From assembly GCF_000430825.1 (NCBI RefSeq), contig NZ_AUMT01000003.1, forward strand, positions 1 through 64,000: DNA of 64,000 bases, in the 5' to 3' direction. The stretch is from Chryseobacterium daeguense DSM 19388 (lineage in GTDB: Bacteria > Bacteroidota > Bacteroidia > Flavobacteriales > Weeksellaceae). Positions 52,637 to 60,839 of the stretch are shown here, one piece after another. The notes under the pieces are model-generated. The model searched no databases and was not told the DNA's origin. It saw only the letters and a list, made by a program, of their open reading frames with translations. A program made the position numbers and the translations under genes. The number at the start of each line of letters is the position of its first letter. Positions within the stretch are counted from its first letter, which is position 1.

Positions 52637-53623
52637 TTAAATAACCTGCCATACGGAATCCACAAACCAGTTTTTGGAATCTCTGATCTCATTGATTAGG
52701 TCAAAACCTGAGTTTTTAGCAATTTTTTTAATATCATTTTCAAAAAATTTCTGAGAAATTTCCATATCTATACATTCATTTTCCGTGAAATGTACACGCT
52801 CTTCTCCTATCATTACCGTCTGGTCCCGCAAGCTTACAAGATAGCTCCGGCAGGCTCCTGACGCAGGATCATAGGTCTGGTAATGCTGAAATTGTTCAAG
52901 ATCAAAATCTGCATGCAGTTCTCCGTTCATCCTGGAAAGAAGATTAAGATTAAACTGGGCAGTAATGCCTGTTTTGTCATTATAAGCACTCAAAATAGTG
53001 TGAGGGTTTTTCTTTAAATCAAAACCTACAAAAAATATGTCTCCCGGATTCAGTTTCCTTTTCACTTCACGGCAGAAATGGCTGGCTTCTTCCACTTCCA
53101 TATTCCCAATATTGCCCCCGAGGAAAAGAACCACTTTTCTTCTGTTTGAAATATGAGTGGCCTTATCCAGCATATCAAAATATTCACCTTCCAGTGAAAC
53201 GATATCCAGTGTCGGAATTTCATTATTAATTTTTTCTTTCAGCACGGAAAGAATATTTCCGGAAATATCAATCGGCATATAGGCGAAATCAATATTTTTT
53301 TCGGCTAAATATTTCAGGAGGCAGGTAGACTTCATGGCATCTCCCGCACCCAGCTCTATCAGGTCAAAAGAAGTATCCATAGAAATCATTACCTCAGCAA
53401 TTTCCTTTGTTTTATTTTTGAAAATATCAAGCTCACAATCGGTGAGATAATATTCCGGCATATTCATAATCTGCTGAAAAAGCCTGTCGCCGGTTTTATC
53501 GTAAAAATATTTTGACGGTAATTTCTTCGGTTCTTTTTTTAAACCTTCCAAAACCTCCTGACGAAAATGATCAATATGATAATGGCCTTCTGTTTTTGAT
53601 TCTTCTGCTAATGGTAAGCTCAT
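52637..53623 (-). CDS. egtD: L-histidine N-alpha-methyltransferase EgtD
   Basis: 328 aa SAM-dependent methyltransferase that trimethylates histidine to hercynine. Family signatures: PSKYFYDKTGDRLFQQIMNM followed by PEYYLTDCELDIF (histidine pocket), IELGAGDAMKSTCLL (SAM loop), YMPIDIS, VVLFLGGNIGN, and FFVGFDLKKNPHTILSAYND. Length matches the single-domain EgtD. It is the first gene of a five-gene operon with gaps of 14, 6, -4 and 15 bp downstream, a strong sign of one transcript. Upstream is 260 bp of AT-rich DNA with no clear promoter element that I can defend. Confidence 0.94.
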   Translation of the reverse strand: MSLPLAEESKTEGHYHIDHFRQEVLEGLKKEPKKLPSKYFYDKTGDRLFQQIMNMPEYYLTDCELDIFKNKTKEIAEVMISMDTSFDLIELGAGDAMKSTCLLKYLAEKNIDFAYMPIDISGNILSVLKEKINNEIPTLDIVSLEGEYFDMLDKATHISNRRKVVLFLGGNIGNMEVEEASHFCREVKRKLNPGDIFFVGFDLKKNPHTILSAYNDKTGITAQFNLNLLSRMNGELHADFDLEQFQHYQTYDPASGACRSYLVSLRDQTVMIGEERVHFTENECIDMEISQKFFENDIKKIAKNSGFDLINEIRDSKNWFVDSVWQVI

Positions 53624-53883
53624 ATTAATTTTAATTTGGTTTTCATATCAATACAACTATCTTGCCGCCTCCTTAGATTTTCTATATAAAAGATACGTTT
53701 TTTAACCTATTCTTTTGAAGTAAATTATTTTAATCGATCTTTTCAATTACATTAATTATATGCAATCAAATATCACAAACATGATATTTTAATTAACCCA
53801 TATTAAGTATATCTAATTTTAGAGGAATAATATATTGATATTAAATTTTTAACTAAAATTCAACTTACCTTATTGATACTATT

Positions 53884-56040
53884 CTAATCTACCGGCTTAA
53901 CAGAAATCGCAAAACCGCCGCTTCTTACCATTTTAAAATTGATTTTTGACTTGCTTGTGATCTGCTTTTTGTAGATATTATAGCTCTGAGGATTATCAAT
54001 ATAATCGGCATCTTTTCCGTCTTCGTAAATCGTTGCTTCATACTTTTGACCTTTATTTAAAAAAGAAAAATCTACGGTATATTCTCGCTTGTTTTCATCG
54101 GTAATCCCTCCTACAAACCAGTTTTCAGTACCTTTTGCTTTTCTTGCCGTAATGATGTAATCTCCAGGTTCGGCGGATAAAATTTTTGTATCATCCCAAT
54201 CTGCGGCCACGTCTTTAATAAACTGGAACGCATCCATGTGCTTTTTGTAGTTTTCCGGTAAATCTGCAGCCATCTGAAGAGGCATATACATGACCACATA
54301 CAATGCTAATTGTTTAGCCAGCGTGGTTTTTACAAAACGTTTATCTCCGGGGAAGTAGTAATCTAATTTTGTCTGGAAAATTCCCGGTGTATAATCCATG
54401 GAACCTCCTATCCATCGTGTAAAAGGAAGGATGGTCTGGTGATCCGGATTATTCCCCTGAAAGGCTTCGTGCTCTGTTCCGCGGGCAGCTTCTGCAGAAA
54501 TCCAATTGGGATAGGTTCTGCTTTCACCTCCCGGACGTACGGATTCATGGGAGTTGACCATAATTTTATACTCATTCGCTTTTTCTGCAATTCTGTAATA
54601 ATGGTTGATGGACCATTGGGAATAATGATGTTCTCCACGGGGAACCATATCACCCACATAGCCCGTTTTTACGGCATCATAGCCGTATTTATTCATCAAC
54701 TGGAACGCTTTATCAGCCCATCTTTCGTAATTGGTGGCGGATGCGGAAGTTTCGTGGTGCATAATGAGCTTAATACCTTTAGAATGAGCGTATTCATTCA
54801 ACATTTTTATGTCGAAATCAGGGTAAGGCGTGATGAAATCAAATACAAATTCTTTATGATGCCCGATCCAGTCTTCCCAACCGATGTTCCAGCCTTCAAT
54901 GAGCAGTCCGTCGAAGCCGTTTTCTGCTGCAAAATCGATGTATTCTTTAACTTTCGTATTGTTGGCAGCATGTTTTCCGTTCGGAGTTAATTTAGAAAAA
55001 TCTGTCTGCCCGATATGGATATTTTCAGCTGTAGAATAAGCCCACTGTGATTTTCCGATGATCATTTCCCACCATACTCCCATGTATTTTGTAGGATGAA
55101 TGTAGGAAGTGTCTGTATATTTTGTAGGTTCATTAAGGTTAAATAACATTTTGGAATCCAGCACTTCCTCGGCTTTTGGGGAAACAATAATTGTTCTCCA
55201 AGGGGAAGCTGAAGCGGTTTGGATATACCCTTTTGCCCCTTGTTTGTCCGGGGTGAGATGAGTTTTAAATTTAAAATTATTAATATCCACTTCAAGATGA
55301 GCCGCCGGATAATCAAGCACTGCAGCTTCGGCGATATTGATGTATAGAGGATTTTTTCCTTCTTTTTTCAGTAAAACCGGGGCCTGAATCGCATTTTTAA
55401 TTAAGGTCTGGGAAGAATGCTTATCAAACGCCTTATCCCAACGGTCGTGAATTTCTGAAATCTTCGTTTCCTGATACTGATATTCCTGAGAATCATAGTC
55501 TGCAACAATCCACCATGCTTTCATATCAGAAGGAAGGTCAATTTCGGAATCTTCTTCCCTTATGATAAAATAGTTCAGGTTTTTCTGCTGGGGAAATTCA
55601 TATCTGAACCCTAATCCATCATTAAACAATCTGAATTTCAGAACAATATTACGCTCTGTAGAAGCCTGATTTAACGTAACAGCCAGCTCATTGTAATGAT
55701 TGATATAGTTTTTCTTTTCTCCTAAAACCGGCTGCCAGCTTTCGTTTTTGGAATCCCTTTTTTCGTCTGTTTTTGTAAAGCCGCTGTTTAAGTCTATTTT
55801 GGCCTCTTCCGTTTTTGTAATTTCCGGGGCAAACTTCAAAGAAATATCCTTGAATAGTCTCAATCCTAGTTTGGAGTCTTCCACGACAACATTGCCGTTG
55901 TATTTCAGATTGTAATAAGGTACTCCCTGCTTCAGCTGAAAGTTCATCTCAAACTTTCCGTCGGGTGATTTTAAAGTTTGCGCCGTGAGATCAGCACAAA
56001 CCATCGAGAGCAAAAAAGCTCCAATTGCATATATTTTCAT
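53884..56040 (-). CDS. GH97 family glycosidase
   Basis: 718 aa, signal peptide (MVCADLTAQ). N-terminal beta-super-sandwich (LKSPDGKFEMNFQLKQGVPYY), then a TIM barrel with KYMGVWWEMIIGKSQWAYST, DGLLIEGWNIGWEDW, HHETSASATNYERW, DAVKTGYVGDMVPRGEHHYSQW, and NSHESVRPGG followed by SRTYPNWISAEAARG. Calcium is usually bound in this family. GH97 contains inverting alpha-glucosidases (SusB) and retaining alpha-galactosidases. The KTGYVG segment and the Glu-rich pattern look more like the inverting SusB type, but I could not align them and hold this loosely. It is separated from egtD by 260 bp and is probably its own unit. Confidence 0.9.
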   Translation of the reverse strand: MKIYAIGAFLLSMVCADLTAQTLKSPDGKFEMNFQLKQGVPYYNLKYNGNVVVEDSKLGLRLFKDISLKFAPEITKTEEAKIDLNSGFTKTDEKRDSKNESWQPVLGEKKNYINHYNELAVTLNQASTERNIVLKFRLFNDGLGFRYEFPQQKNLNYFIIREEDSEIDLPSDMKAWWIVADYDSQEYQYQETKISEIHDRWDKAFDKHSSQTLIKNAIQAPVLLKKEGKNPLYINIAEAAVLDYPAAHLEVDINNFKFKTHLTPDKQGAKGYIQTASASPWRTIIVSPKAEEVLDSKMLFNLNEPTKYTDTSYIHPTKYMGVWWEMIIGKSQWAYSTAENIHIGQTDFSKLTPNGKHAANNTKVKEYIDFAAENGFDGLLIEGWNIGWEDWIGHHKEFVFDFITPYPDFDIKMLNEYAHSKGIKLIMHHETSASATNYERWADKAFQLMNKYGYDAVKTGYVGDMVPRGEHHYSQWSINHYYRIAEKANEYKIMVNSHESVRPGGESRTYPNWISAEAARGTEHEAFQGNNPDHQTILPFTRWIGGSMDYTPGIFQTKLDYYFPGDKRFVKTTLAKQLALYVVMYMPLQMAADLPENYKKHMDAFQFIKDVAADWDDTKILSAEPGDYIITARKAKGTENWFVGGITDENKREYTVDFSFLNKGQKYEATIYEDGKDADYIDNPQSYNIYKKQITSKSKINFKMVRSGGFAISVKPVD

Positions 56041-56094
56041 ATTAAGTATTTGGTATCTTAAAAATAAATAAAATTTTACATTTATTTACAAACA

Positions 56095-56126
56095 AAATGG
56101 AGGAACTCTTAAAGTTTCCTCCATTT
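56095..56126. terminator. Hairpin upstream of GH97
   Basis: AAATGGAGGAAC / GTTTCCTCCATTT arms, near perfect (one extra base), seven-base loop. It lies 55 bp before the GH97 start. It could end the small minus-strand ORF at 56344 or act as a leader hairpin; there is no strong T run on either side. Confidence 0.45.
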
Positions 56127-56343
56127 CTAATATAATCTATTTAGAATTTGTGTTTTAGGATCACGATAATTGATGTATAACAGTATATTCAGTGTTACCA
56201 TGCAATTGTTTTTTTCAATTGTATTCTTGCGGCCATTAATAAAAATCTCCTGCATTGAGAGATTAATATTTTTCTGATAAATTAATACGTGATTTGGTTT
56301 AATTCTGAAATTTGAAGCATTTTTTGAAGTAATTTCTGTAGAA

Positions 56344-56529
56344 TTACTCTATCCAGCTGTATATTGTAGTTCTTGGAATTTTGTATTCCCTTTCGATCTG
56401 GCTTATGCTTTTTTTTCTGGTATAGATTGTTCTTAAAACAAATTCTATAATTTCCTCAGGATAATAATATACAGTACTTTGCAATTTCCCGGGATGAGTT
56501 TTCATTGGGTTTTGGATCGCTTTTTTCAT
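56344..56529 (-). CDS. Small helix-turn-helix protein, transposase-OrfA-like
   Basis: 61 aa. The C-terminal 40 residues form a helix-turn-helix of the transposase/IS3 OrfA kind: IIEFVLRTIYTRKKSISQIE then REYKIPRTTIYSWIE. It ends abruptly after the recognition helix, so it may be an IS remnant or a small solitary DNA-binding protein. The surrounding 750 bp contain no other transposase sequence or terminal repeats that I could see. Low GC like its neighbours. Confidence 0.45.
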   Translation of the reverse strand: MKKAIQNPMKTHPGKLQSTVYYYPEEIIEFVLRTIYTRKKSISQIEREYKIPRTTIYSWIE

Positions 56530-56963
56530 TAGTATGGTTAGTTAGGTTTTAGGTGTATATTTTGGTTAGTGTTTGATTGTTCAAATGTAGAATTATTATC
56601 AAACAATCTCACTTTATATGAATTAAATATCATTAGCTGTCATGTTTTTATTGAAAAAAAATCATTAATATTAAGAATTCAACTATTTGATTATCAATAA
56701 AATAAATTTTACAAAGCATTAGTAATATTGACTTTTGGTTTTTAATGCTATTGAGAGGTTTTTTAAGTGTTTTTGTTGTAATTTTTTTGAACTATTTTAA
56801 CTATTAATCAAGTAAAATGCTACCGGAATTTCATCTCTGTACTCAATAAAATATAAATGTAAAACTTTAATTGGCTTTAAACTGTTCAGCTATATTTTAA
56901 AAATATGAATGGATTTTAATTAATTTTTAATAGATTTATATTTAAAAGCTGCTTATATAATCC
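56530..56963. other. Long AT-rich intergenic region
   Basis: 434 bp between divergent genes, strongly AT-rich with T and A runs. No coding frame, hairpin terminator or known RNA was recognised. It presumably carries the divergent promoters. Confidence 0.5.
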
Positions 56964-58652
56964 ATGAAATTTTCTTTACTTTATTTATATCTATTTATAT
57001 TATTCACTTCCTGCTTACCATCAGAAAAAGAGGCCAATGATTATTTCCAGCATCTGAATAATCAGATCTCGGCAGTTCGTGATAATCCTGTGGAAATTCA
57101 GAAAATTTATGATAGGGAGTATGCTAAATACAAGCAGCATGGGAGCAATCAATACCTTATTGGAACCAAATATGTAGAATTGTCCCTCCGAAGAAATGAA
57201 GAGGATGTGCTTGTTTATGAGCTTCTTAAACTCAATAATGATAAATACGACTATATTTCAATTTCCTGCAATTATAACCTGGCTTTACAGTTTGAATTTA
57301 CCTCGCCGGAGCTGGCTGAAGAATTTCTGAATAAAGCCATAGAGCTCGACCAGAAAACAGGCCAGAAATATTTTCTTCCTCATTTATTCCACCTTAAAGG
57401 AAGAATGTATTACTCCAAGAAAGATTATAAAAAGGCACTTTTTTATTTCAATGAATGCCTGAAAAATGTGAATCCAAAGGAGCAAATTTTTGTTTCTTCC
57501 ATGCATAATAACTTCGGATTGTGTTATAATAAAATGAATGACACCCACCGTGCTATTGAAGAAACACGAATAGCCATTAAAATCCTGGAAGATATCCCAA
57601 AAAGAGATAAACAGGAGGAACTTTTCCTGAATTTTATCAAAGGAAACCTTGGTGGATATTTTCTTAAACTGAAAGACTATAATACCGCAGAAAAAATATT
57701 GTCTAAAGAACTTGAATTTTATATTGAAAATAATTATTCACACGAAAGCATTAACCCGTCTATTGAACTGGCAAAAATTTACAGCATAACAAACCAGACG
57801 CAAAAACTAGAAAGCCTGATCGAAGCCTTTAAGAAAAGAGAAGCAAAATTAAATTCTGTCTCCGAAAGAATAGATATTAATAAGATCATCCAAAAATATT
57901 ATGCCGATACCAATGATCTCCGGAACCTGAAAGTTTACTCCGATAAGATCACTACCCTAAATGATGAAAATTCTGAGATTACAGCACAAAACCTCACAGA
58001 GAAAACAAACCTTCTCAACAATTATATCATAAAAAACGTAAACCAGAAATATGATTATCAGAAAAGGAAAAACCTGTTACTAACCATCATTATCTCATTG
58101 ACAATCATAACATTTCTAGTCCTTCTCACAAATATCCGGAACAGAAATAAAAGAGAGCGTGAGAAAAATGAAAAGCAAAAGATAATTCTGGAAAATAAAA
58201 AAGAAATCCTGGAAAAAGATATTAAAATTCAGGATGAAAAAATTAAAAACCTGTATCACAGCCTGAACCTGAAAATAGAAACCGAAAAAGCATTTCTGGA
58301 TAGTCTGAGAAAAATTAAAAAACAGAAAAACACTGATCCTGAAGAAGTTTTGAAAGACCTTCTTCTAAAAGTAAATAACCTGATCCACGTAGATAAAAGG
58401 AACTTTGACCTTATCAATGAATGCTCAGCGCAAAATAAAGAATTCCTGGACCGCCTTTCCGATCGGTTCCCGATTCTCACTAACATGGAGCTTAAACTTT
58501 GCGTTTACTTCAGGCTGAACCTGTCATCAAAAGAAATCTCATCTTTTGAAAATACTACGCCCAATACCATACGGGTTTATAAAACAAAAATTAAAACAAA
58601 GCTGGGGCTGGACCGGGAAACCAGTCTGGACATTTACCTGAAAAACATATAG
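56964..58652 (+). CDS. Membrane-anchored TPR regulator with C-terminal HTH
   Basis: 562 aa. The N terminus has a hydrophobic segment ending in LFTSC, a lipobox-like signal. Residues ~45-345 are tetratricopeptide repeats (HLFHLKGRMYYSKKDYKKAL then FYFNECL; NNFGLCYNKMNDTHRAIEE). A transmembrane helix covers ~370-392 (LLLTIIISLTIITFLVLL), followed by a basic coiled coil (~393-450) and a C-terminal LuxR-like HTH, LSSKEISSFENTTPNTIRVYKTKIKTKLGL. This is a known Flavobacteriia layout, presumed to sense outside the cytoplasm and bind DNA inside. Target genes cannot be named; the hypothetical gene 168 bp downstream is one possibility. Confidence 0.85.
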   Translation: MKFSLLYLYLFILFTSCLPSEKEANDYFQHLNNQISAVRDNPVEIQKIYDREYAKYKQHGSNQYLIGTKYVELSLRRNEEDVLVYELLKLNNDKYDYISISCNYNLALQFEFTSPELAEEFLNKAIELDQKTGQKYFLPHLFHLKGRMYYSKKDYKKALFYFNECLKNVNPKEQIFVSSMHNNFGLCYNKMNDTHRAIEETRIAIKILEDIPKRDKQEELFLNFIKGNLGGYFLKLKDYNTAEKILSKELEFYIENNYSHESINPSIELAKIYSITNQTQKLESLIEAFKKREAKLNSVSERIDINKIIQKYYADTNDLRNLKVYSDKITTLNDENSEITAQNLTEKTNLLNNYIIKNVNQKYDYQKRKNLLLTIIISLTIITFLVLLTNIRNRNKREREKNEKQKIILENKKEILEKDIKIQDEKIKNLYHSLNLKIETEKAFLDSLRKIKKQKNTDPEEVLKDLLLKVNNLIHVDKRNFDLINECSAQNKEFLDRLSDRFPILTNMELKLCVYFRLNLSSKEISSFENTTPNTIRVYKTKIKTKLGLDRETSLDIYLKNI

Positions 58653-58819
58653 TTATTAAAAATTTTAACTAAGAAATTCAAAAATTGATATTTAGACACA
58701 TTTTAAATATGGCTTTTTGCTGCAAAAAATTATTTTCATATTAAAACAACCTATATTTTTGTAAAATAATAGAATTATAGCAATTAAATACCCCAACCTT
58801 TTTTATAAGAAAGTTTACG

Positions 58820-59314
58820 ATGCAGGAAAATACATCTCATAAGCTTATACCCATGACCACTTTCGTTATTGAGTTTTACTCAAACGAGGGATATGCTGAT
58901 CTTCAGACTTTGAACCTGCTAAATAATTACGCTAATTTTCTTAAAAAACCTCTTATTTTAGGGATGTTCATACCCGTAGATAGTAACGGAAATATCCTGA
59001 AGGAACCTAAAAATTATAAAGCATGGAAATCTCTTAAGCATAATGCAAAAAATACAAACAGCGAAAATGTAACCTTTGAAGAATATAAAATCTATCAAAA
59101 GGCAGAAAGAAATTGCTTGTTTGAAGGCTTCACACTGGCATATAACGGATATTCCGTGGTAAGAATTGTGGCATCATACGACAGTTCCATTGAACTGTCT
59201 TTCAATAAAAATGACCTACAATGCCAGACTTTTAAAGATGTTGAAGCGCTTACGGTTTTTGATGAAATTTATTTAAACGAAAATGCTTTAAAAGCCATCG
59301 GAATTCACAAATAG
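58820..59314 (+). CDS. Hypothetical protein, 164 aa
   Basis: Not recognised. No signal peptide or membrane segment. A central region has KAWKSLKHNAKNTNSENVTF and EEYKIYQKAERNCLFEGF, followed by beta-rich C-terminal sequence (GYSVVRIVASYDSSIELSF, LTVFDEIYLNENALK). The start could also be the ATG at 58853 (MTTFVIEFYS), which would remove 11 residues. It converges on the 202-aa gene with 24 bp between their ends. Confidence 0.6.
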   Translation: MQENTSHKLIPMTTFVIEFYSNEGYADLQTLNLLNNYANFLKKPLILGMFIPVDSNGNILKEPKNYKAWKSLKHNAKNTNSENVTFEEYKIYQKAERNCLFEGFTLAYNGYSVVRIVASYDSSIELSFNKNDLQCQTFKDVEALTVFDEIYLNENALKAIGIHK

Positions 59315-59338
59315 TGAGTTTTTTTTAAAAATTATCTG

Positions 59339-59947
59339 CTAAAAATCTAAAAATCCGTCCGTAAGACATTTCCATTGAATTTTTGAAAAGCCCAGCATTC
59401 CGCCCAAAGCAATCATTATATTCCTGATTTTGTTGATAAAGCTTGCATTAAAGTTGGGAGTTTCATTTCTACCGTAAATTCCAGTTTTAATATAATTTTT
59501 TTCTCTTAAGATCATAAAATTGGAGGTTGCCTGTGAAGAATAAAAATGGGCAATATGATTGTTTTTCATATCTCCGGGTTTTACGGACGGGCTGCAAATA
59601 ATCAGCACTTTTTCATAATCATTTTCATTTTCGTGAGCAATACCCACTATTTTTACCCAGTCATATCCTTTACCTTCCGTGTTGCCGGGCCCGGGAATAT
59701 TAATCCTGATAAAATCACCGATCTCAGGCTTACGGCTGATGGCTTTACCGTAAGAATCAAATAAAGCAAAATCAGCAGACTGTTCACCGCAATAGTGTTT
59801 CCACTGATTGACATTGAACAGTCTTATCTTTAAAACTTCAAAAAAATCAAACGCCTCGTCTGGGGTATCAAAAAATTTTTCGCTTTCAGTATCATGAAAG
59901 CTGCCTTTTTTCTGTGGCGGAATTCCCGGAATCTGTTTAGCCTTCAT
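59339..59947 (-). CDS. Hypothetical protein, 202 aa
   Basis: Not assigned to a family with a known role. Soluble by composition; opens with MKAKQIPGIPPQKKGSFHDTE, has an aspartate-rich segment FDTPDEAFDFFEVLKIRLF, and a beta-barrel-like middle with GDFIRINIPGPGN and YDWVKIVGIAHE. The C-terminal third includes FYSSQATSNFMILREKN and a helix INKIRNIMIALGGMLGFSKIQW. It lies 96 bp downstream of the sdhC-like gene on the same strand, where sdhA would be expected. Confidence 0.6.
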   Translation of the reverse strand: MKAKQIPGIPPQKKGSFHDTESEKFFDTPDEAFDFFEVLKIRLFNVNQWKHYCGEQSADFALFDSYGKAISRKPEIGDFIRINIPGPGNTEGKGYDWVKIVGIAHENENDYEKVLIICSPSVKPGDMKNNHIAHFYSSQATSNFMILREKNYIKTGIYGRNETPNFNASFINKIRNIMIALGGMLGFSKIQWKCLTDGFLDF

Positions 59948-60043
59948 ATTTATTTTTTTAGATTACTTAAAGTTATTAATCAAAATACAGAACTTTTATG
60001 AGTGAGGTCATGAACAAAGTGCATTTCGAAAAATATCAATAAA

Positions 60044-60706
60044 TTATCTTATAAAATGATGAAATAAAGCTATAAAAATAAAAATGCAGGGAACTACAAT
60101 GGCAAAATATTTCCCGAAACCCGTAAGTGCTCTGGCATATTTATTATTAAATCCCATCGACTGCATTGAAGAATAAAAGCCATGCCACAAGTGAAACCCT
60201 AACAGTACAAATGCACAGCAATACAAAAACGTGCGCACCGGGCTTTTGAATTTGTGTACCAGCTCTTCATAATATCTTGTCTCATTCGGGACATTCATTT
60301 CAATGAATTTATAATTAAGCTCCTGAAACCAGAAATCATACCAGTGAAGGCAAAAATAAGCCAGAATAACGGCTCCTGAAATAATCATATTTCTGGAACT
60401 CCAGGTGCTGTTGGCCGAGCTTGCATTGTAAGCATAGCCCACAGGCCTTGCCCTACGGTTTTGAATCTCCAGAATAAATCCCATCACAAAATGAAAAACT
60501 ACGCCAAAAATCAGTATCGGCTGCCCGATATACTGCACCAGCCAATTGTAACCCATAAAATTCGAAACCTGATTAAAAAGATCTTCACTGAGCACCGAAG
60601 TAAAATTCAGAGAAACATGCAGCATCAGAAAACTAATAAGAAAAATGCCGGAAAGCCCCATTGCCACTTTTCTCATAATTGATGATTGTAAAACTTGATT
60701 AGCCAT
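60044..60706 (-). CDS. Succinate dehydrogenase cytochrome b subunit, SdhC-like
   Basis: 220 aa, five hydrophobic segments, the single-subunit diheme type of membrane anchor found in Bacteroidota and Bacillus. Conserved residues include SIMRKVAMGLSGIFLISFLM then LHVSLN (heme-ligand His), FGVVFHFVMGFILEIQNRRARP (second His), FCLHWYDFWF and GFHLWHGFYSSMQSMGF. It anchors the flavoprotein and iron-sulfur subunits. No sdhA or sdhB is adjacent: the next genes on either side are a hypothetical protein and photolyase. It may be an extra copy, or the operon may be split. Confidence 0.87.
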   Translation of the reverse strand: MANQVLQSSIMRKVAMGLSGIFLISFLMLHVSLNFTSVLSEDLFNQVSNFMGYNWLVQYIGQPILIFGVVFHFVMGFILEIQNRRARPVGYAYNASSANSTWSSRNMIISGAVILAYFCLHWYDFWFQELNYKFIEMNVPNETRYYEELVHKFKSPVRTFLYCCAFVLLGFHLWHGFYSSMQSMGFNNKYARALTGFGKYFAIVVPCIFIFIALFHHFIR

Positions 60707-60805
60707 ATAATCCTGATTATTAGTTAATTAAAAATACACAATTCCTGTCTTAATTAAATGACAATCAAATTTTTTATTTTGGACAAATCTTTTAAATTTT
60801 AACAT

Positions 60806-60829
60806 AAAAAAAGCCACCATAAGCGACTT
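60806..60829 (-). terminator. Terminator after the photolyase operon
   Basis: On the minus strand AGTCGC, a short loop, GTGGCT (two wobble pairs), then seven T. It lies just after the photolyase stop. Confidence 0.8.
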
Positions 60830-60839
60830 ATTATTTATT

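Noticed and set aside
51432..53623. Ovothiol (OvoA) or selenoneine pathway
   Set aside because: EgtB lacks the fused C-terminal methyltransferase of OvoA, a separate EgtD is present, and no SenB- or SenC-type gene is nearby.
54439..54990. 183-residue open frame on the plus strand
   Set aside because: Antisense to conserved GH97 catalytic blocks; no independent coding signal.
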